From contig NC_046683.1 of assembly GCF_009870125.1 (NCBI RefSeq), forward strand, positions 10,044,001-10,108,000: a stretch of 64,000 nucleotides of DNA, in the 5' to 3' direction. Source of the stretch: Drosophila pseudoobscura (taxonomy: Eukaryota; Arthropoda; Insecta; Diptera; Drosophilidae). Position 1 is the first letter of the stretch. Each line of letters starts with the position of its first letter. Shown in pieces: positions 59,397 to 64,000 of the stretch. A program made the translations under genes and the position numbers. The notes under the pieces were generated by a model that worked only from the letters and a program-made list of their open reading frames with translations, was not told where the DNA came from and did not search any database.

Positions 59397-59477
59397 AAAC
59401 TGGTTCGAGTGCCTTTCGATATCAATAACCGCACATCATTAAAACCCGACAACCAGTATCACAGCCGAGCCAATTAA
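59397..59477 (+). CDS. Alternative last exon of the 59-kb small gene
   Basis: If the 160-nt intron 59237-59396 is removed, phase 0 is kept and the frame continues KLVRVPFDINNRTSLKPDN and on to a TAA at 59475. The acceptor has a fair pyrimidine tract (TTTTTCCCCTTTTG) upstream. ATTAAA variants directly after the stop (near 59473-59484) could be poly(A) signals. The sequence reads like coding DNA, so the two C-termini may be alternative products. Confidence 0.4.
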   Translation, partial: KLVRVPFDINNRTSLKPDNQYHSRAN

Positions 59478-60449
59478 AATTAAATGTTGATGAAAGTTAA
59501 TGCAAATTTTAGACAAATTAAATGTTATTAAAGAAAGTTTTCAAAACAAACATTTTTTGGGTTTCTATATCTCGTTTTGTATTGAGAATATCCTGGAGGG
59601 CATCCTCGTGTATCATTTAGTCAAGGATTAGTGGTGGATCTCTAACGATAGTGCTGGTGAACGGGAACGGACCTGACTAGTATTTCCAAACTTCTGTTTT
59701 GTGAAGAATTATTCCAATTTGACGTGACGATAGGCTCTTCATAATGTGTGATACATTTTGCTGATGAAGGCGTCCATTAAGACCTCTCAAAACGAATTTT
59801 TGCCTAAAAGCTTTGAATAATTATCATTAGTTTACCCACAATTTTGGCAATTTGTGTGGTAAACACCCTTTCAGAAGAGGATCCATCACTTGGTCAATAG
59901 TTCCGTTGCTTGGTTGATGAAACTTCTTAAGATTTACACTCTTAAAATGTGTATATTTCCATTAAAAGAGTAAAGAGTTTTCGGACCCCCTTCGCCGATG
60001 ATTTCGGTGAACTTTTGCACCCTCCAGAAAGTCAACCCCCCATAAACCCCTTGGAATAATGAAGCCCAAAAAATTGCATCCTCATAAAAGTTTGTTTCAC
60101 AAAAATAAAAAGTTTCCTTCAAAATGTTTGCCACCTCTGTGTCTCTCGCTCTCTCACACCGACTCTGTTTGAATTTGGGGCAAACTGTTTTCAAGGCCAC
60201 AGGGCTACACCCTTCCTCCCACGTAGCCCCCTGCACCACCACGCCACAGAACGGCGTAGATCAACTGATTTCGATAGCTTTTCGATAACAAACATAGACA
60301 GCACGTGTCACAGGGGCGTAGTGGGACAAGAAGGGGAGGCAGCGGCAGCGGCAGAGACAGTGACAAGTGAAACGTCAGACAAATGAGAGGGCCCTCCCCC
60401 ACACAGCCACACAGAACGACAGACAGGAAGAGAGACAGTGCCGTAGAGG

Positions 60450-60471
60450 GTGTGTGTGTGTGTGTGTGTGC
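60450..60471. repeat. (GT)n microsatellite
   Basis: About 20 bp of GT dinucleotides upstream of the 61-62.8 kb promoter region. Confidence 0.85.
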
Positions 60472-61179
60472 GTGGGGGGAGGGGGGTCACAAGCACTTCA
60501 CAGCTTAACACCCTAATGTGCAATACTTTTGGACCCCACCCCCCTGCCATCCACCGATACAACCCCCTCAGCCCCTCCAAAGCACACCCTTGTCGGCAGA
60601 AGATGCTGCCAGCGAGAGAGAGCGTGAGAGAGACAGAAGTCGAAAGCATTGAGAGGGCGCCACCCACTGCCCACACTCTGTCTCTCGCGCTATCTATCTC
60701 TCTCTCTCTCTCTCTCTGTCTCTCTCAGCTGCTCACTCCTTCTGTTTTGTTCGCCTTCTTTCTTTCTTTCCTTTCGTTCCTTCGTTCATTTTTATTGCGC
60801 TTGATCTTTGGCTTATTACCATGTCCCGTTTGAATGCGAAATGCGAACGACGCAGCCGGCATACAAAATGCACACATAAAAGCAGAGCAGTAGGCAGCAG
60901 CACCAGCGGCAGCAGCAGCAGCAGAGGCCGTAACAGAGCAGAGGCTCAAAATCGCCAAAGGGGCGTGCGTCCCTCGCAGCCGTGTCGACGCTCTGCCAAC
61001 GACGCTGCTAACGACAAGTGGCCCCAGCAACAATTGCAGGCTGTCAGCAGAGGCTGGGCAGCATCAGCAGTGGCGGGCAGCAAAAGTTTTTCTAAGGATA
61101 ACAACACCAAAAAAAAAAGAAAACTTTTTTTTGCGACCAACAGTTGACAGTCGAAAAGCATTTGACATTTTACCTTGAG

Positions 61180-61235
61180 AGAGTGTGAGAGAGAGGGGTG
61201 AAGGGAGCGAGAGAGAGCCGAGAGCGAGATAGAAA
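61180..61235 (+). promoter_or_regulatory. GAGA-element cluster
   Basis: Many GAGAG units in about 55 bp (GAGAGAGTGTGAGAGAGAGG, then GCGAGAGAGAGCCGAGAGCG). GAGA factor (Trl) binds such repeats and keeps developmental promoters open and paused. The cluster lies just upstream of the GC-rich 5' UTR that follows, so it probably belongs to the promoter of the plus-strand gene. Confidence 0.5.
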
Positions 61236-61399
61236 CTGTAACAAAAACAACACAAACAAAAAAAAGAAAAACAGAAAACACACAGAAAAAGCAAAAGCAA
61301 AAAGCGGACAAATGTCACTTTGAAAAATGCCATTGGTTCCTCCTGCCAGAGCCCGACCCCCGAAGTAAAAAAGTTCTCTACCGTCGTCGCCGCCGCCGC

Positions 61400-62450
61400 C
61401 GCTGCGCATCGTCTCGTCGATGCGACCGAAAAACCAGTTGCTTAGCAACGCCCCCTCTAACCGCAGCCCAAAGTCAACTGCGACTGCGACAAATGTCAGC
61501 AACTGCTCTTCTGACTCCATTGCTATTTCGTGTAGGCAGCGGCATTGAGTGGCAGCAGCAGCACCAGCACCAGAGCACGGCAGAGCAGAGCAGCGCAGCA
61601 GAGCGCGCTGTCAGCAGATGGCAGCAGACAGTCGGCACCAGCTAGTGGTCTCGCTCTGGCGCGAGTGTTTGCCTTGGAGAGCGAGAGCGCGCGTGTGAGT
61701 GCGCGCATGCGATCTCACTCTTCGGTTGGACTGCCATTCGTCGTTGCTTCGTCGCTCGTTTCGCTCGTCCGATGCGAGGGCCGAGTCGGTCGTCTGAAGA
61801 GCCGACGACGACCTGCGTGCGTTTCGCCTGGCAGCAGCAGCAGCGCGTAGCACTGCTCTGCCTCTGCAGTGCCGTCGCCGTTTACAGTTTTTGTTTGGAG
61901 TTCGCGTGAAGCGCACGAACCGCCGCACATTGAAACGCAGCAGCAGCAGCAGCAGTTAGCAGCCGCCGCCGCAGCAGCCGCCAACAAAAAGCGAGAAACA
62001 GAGTCGCCAAGTCCGTTAGCTCCCAGAGAATTCTCGCGTCAGCTGTTTTCTGTTTTCGTCGCGATCGGATCACCGTGTACCGTTTACCGTTGGTTCTTCT
62101 CTTCTTTTTTTTGATCGACGCGCCAGAGAGAATCCAAATAGTTTTTTTCAAGTGTGAAGCGAATGAAAAAGGAATAAAAAAAGGAAGGAGAAGGCCGAAG
62201 AAGTGTCAAGTGGATAACACCAACAACAACAAATACGAATACGAATACCAAAAGAGAGCAACAAAAAGAAATACAAAAAGTTAATTAAACAAACAAAAAA
62301 CAAAACAAAATAACGCAAAAGCAAAAAAGGCAATCGGCGGCCGCTAAATTTTTGTTTTTGTTTTTGTTTTTTGCCGCCGGCACCGCACAGCCCCTCCATA
62401 CACGTGCTCTCTCTTGTTCTCTCTCTCTCTCTCTCTCTCGCTCGTTGCTG

Positions 62451-62484
<34 letters not shown>

Positions 62485-62746
62485 CGTGTACCGTTAATCG
62501 TTGTCCGCGGAATATCGTTCCTCGCCGATAGAAAGGGGCCAAGCAGGAGGCTCCTCCCAACCACCAGAAACACCCCCCACCACCACCAACACCACCTCCT
62601 CCTCCTCCCACACGGACAAGATATTCAACAACAAAATTCTCACCGAAGCCTCCAAAGCGCCCCTCAGGGCTGTCGCGCTGGCGTCATTTCTGGGCGACGG
62701 TTTTGCCGCCCTCGGTAGTAGCCGAGCACCGCCGGTCAAGGATCTA
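61400..62746 (+). other. Promoter and long 5' UTR of a plus-strand gene
   Basis: GC-rich sequence with CAG/GCA repeats (61545-61600, 61935-61985), CGAGAGCGCGCGTGTGAGTG-type sequence, then A-rich AAC/CAA repeats (62215-62325), all typical of Drosophila 5' leader exons. A (CT)n run at 62419-62439 and (TG)n at 62448-62484 follow. I could not fix the start site: no Inr with a matching DPE or TATA stands out. A plus-strand frame at 60821 (108 codons) starts ATGTCCCG but looks simple in composition. Confidence 0.5.
62448..62484. repeat. (TG)n microsatellite in the 5' UTR
   Basis: About 36 bp of TG dinucleotides with one TTTG and preceded by (CT)n. It lies within the predicted untranslated leader. 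Confidence 0.9.
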
Positions 62747-62789
62747 ATGGCATTCGGTGCGGTACTACACACAAATCAGCACAGTATCG
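62747..62789 (+). CDS. First coding segment of a plus-strand gene (partial; continues beyond window)
   Basis: The first ATG of the open frame is at 62747 (CTAATGGCATTC). It encodes MAFGAVLHTNQHSI plus one base and ends at a consensus donor G/GTAAGT (62790). The same frame is open back to a TAA at 62495-62497, and the upstream codons (for example SKAPLRAVALASFLGDGFAALGSSR) look coding. A non-AUG start or an upstream exon could therefore extend the protein by up to about 80 residues. The rest of the gene is not in the window, so the product cannot be named. Confidence 0.45.
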
Positions 62790-64000
62790 GTAAGTGTCCT
62801 ACCATCTATAGATCGTATAGGGGGAGATCTTTCATCTCGTCTATAGAGCGGTATCCTATCCCCTTATATTGGGTTCTTAAAGCGTTTCCACATGTTTGCC
62901 CTGGGTCCATCACCATAATCCTTGGGATCTTGCTACTTTAAGACTACTGAAATCTCCAGCAACACCACCGGTTTCATTGGGTTCTTTTCCTTCCTTGGAT
63001 GGTTCTCGGTTCTTCCTCATTGGTTTTTTGGGGACAATATCATCTTTTCTCATTGAAGATTGTCTATGTAGATATCTACGGAGATGTTTGAAAGGCAACC
63101 ATATGATAGGATTGGTTTTTGTAGGGATTCCCAGTGTACCCAAAGTTTCCTATGAGTTCGAAGGAGTTTTTTTTAGGTGTTGAGAAAGTGTTTCGGAGAT
63201 GTACTATTCCTGCGTTTAACTTTCATTGGAATACATTGGAATACAATTGTTTGGGGTTCCTAGGAGTTCCTTCTATATTTTCTTGATTTTTGTTAGCTTT
63301 TCTGTAAATAGACGCATATTTTCCTTGATGGGTCCCACAGGGTTCTCTAATAATATGAGGGTTCTATGAGGCTCTTCAGAGAGTCCTCTCCGCGTCTGTT
63401 GAGGTGCTCTTTCATTCTTGGGGCTCTGTTAAGGTTTCCCATGAGTTTTGAAAAAACTGCAACCTGTTTGGGGTGCTCCAATTGGAGCATTCGATCAAAT
63501 GTCTTTCGTTTGATTTCAAAGAGGCTCTCCACAGGTTTTTGGATTATATGCATTTTCCACAATAATTATCCCTTATATTAATCCTTTTAAAAGATATTAA
63601 CCATTAATATATATTTTTTATTAATTTTTCAATGGAAATTGACTCGGATCTTCATCGGTGGGTTTGGGTTGAAAGGCTCTCATGGGTTAAGCGGCTGTGT
63701 GACAGTAGCGGGTTAATGGGAACGGGCTACGTTTTTGGGGCAGCAACACCAACAGAAAAAAGTTTTTTCTGCACTTTATGAACTTTAGTTTTCCTTTTAA
63801 AAGGGGGGTTCCCTCTATCGTTCCAATGGCGTGGGGCGTGCGAGGGGTCTATCTCTCTCTCTCTGTCTGTATGGCCCTGTCTCTTTTCCGCGCGAGACCA
63901 TTTTGTATGCTTTTTGAAAGTTCCTTTTTTGCACTTGTTTTTCTCTCTTTTTCTCTCAATTTTTCCCTTTGTTTTTGTTCTTTTTCTTCTTTACTGCTTC
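62790..64000 (+). other. First intron of the right-hand plus-strand gene (truncated by window end)
   Basis: Begins with the GTAAGT donor at 62790. The sequence is AT-rich, with (TC)n near 63850-63865, and shows no further exon before the window ends. Confidence 0.5.

Noticed and set aside
1..64000. Transposable elements
   Set aside because: I found no recognisable transposase or reverse-transcriptase motifs, long terminal repeats or clear terminal inverted repeats. Decayed fragments may still be present and would need a repeat library search.

Overview
The window is animal nuclear DNA, almost certainly from a Drosophila. Short introns (62, 69 and 72 nt) have Drosophila-type splice sites, core promoters carry Drosophila motifs (Inr+DPE, Ohler motifs 1 and 6), and there are CAG/glutamine and polyalanine tracts, very large AT-rich introns and dense microsatellites. 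The many long G/C runs, simple repeats and dispersed GTATTTT clusters would fit an obscura-group species, but that is a guess. There are no bacterial genes, rRNA, tRNA, CRISPR arrays, or transposase or reverse-transcriptase reading frames that I could recognise.

The main gene runs on the minus strand. It encodes an adaptor with an N-terminal phosphotyrosine-binding (PTB/PID) domain followed by about 870 residues of low-complexity, Arg/Glu/Asp/Ser/His/Gln-rich sequence. I assemble five coding exons: 42953-43007, 5041-5246, 4745-4971, 2861-3549 and 873-2788. Together they give 1030 aa with every splice phase agreeing. The first coding exon lies 37.7 kb from the second, so most of the window is one giant first intron. 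A perfect Inr+DPE pair at 7815 (minus strand) looks like a second, internal promoter; its transcript would start translation at Met23, at the edge of the PTB domain. The 3' UTR probably ends at an AATAAA at 97-92.

Inside the third intron of this gene, on the opposite strand, is a candidate small nested gene (about 4130-4719). It has an Ohler motif 6/motif 1 promoter, a 77-nt and a 62-nt intron, and a 131-aa product I do not recognise. It sits beside a diverged 300-bp local duplication.

The giant intron (5247-42952) and the intergenic stretch to about 59 kb hold mostly simple repeats, a three-copy 124-135 bp minisatellite (19.26-19.64 kb), at least five clusters of GTATTTT-type repeats, two short local duplications, and a few GC-rich islands that may be enhancers or untranslated exons.

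On the right, a small plus-strand gene candidate begins at 59048 (89 aa, two alternative C-termini depending on one intron). From about 61.2 kb to 62.79 kb there is a GAGA-rich promoter and long 5' UTR of another plus-strand gene. Its first coding segment ends at a strong donor at 62790, and the rest lies beyond the window.
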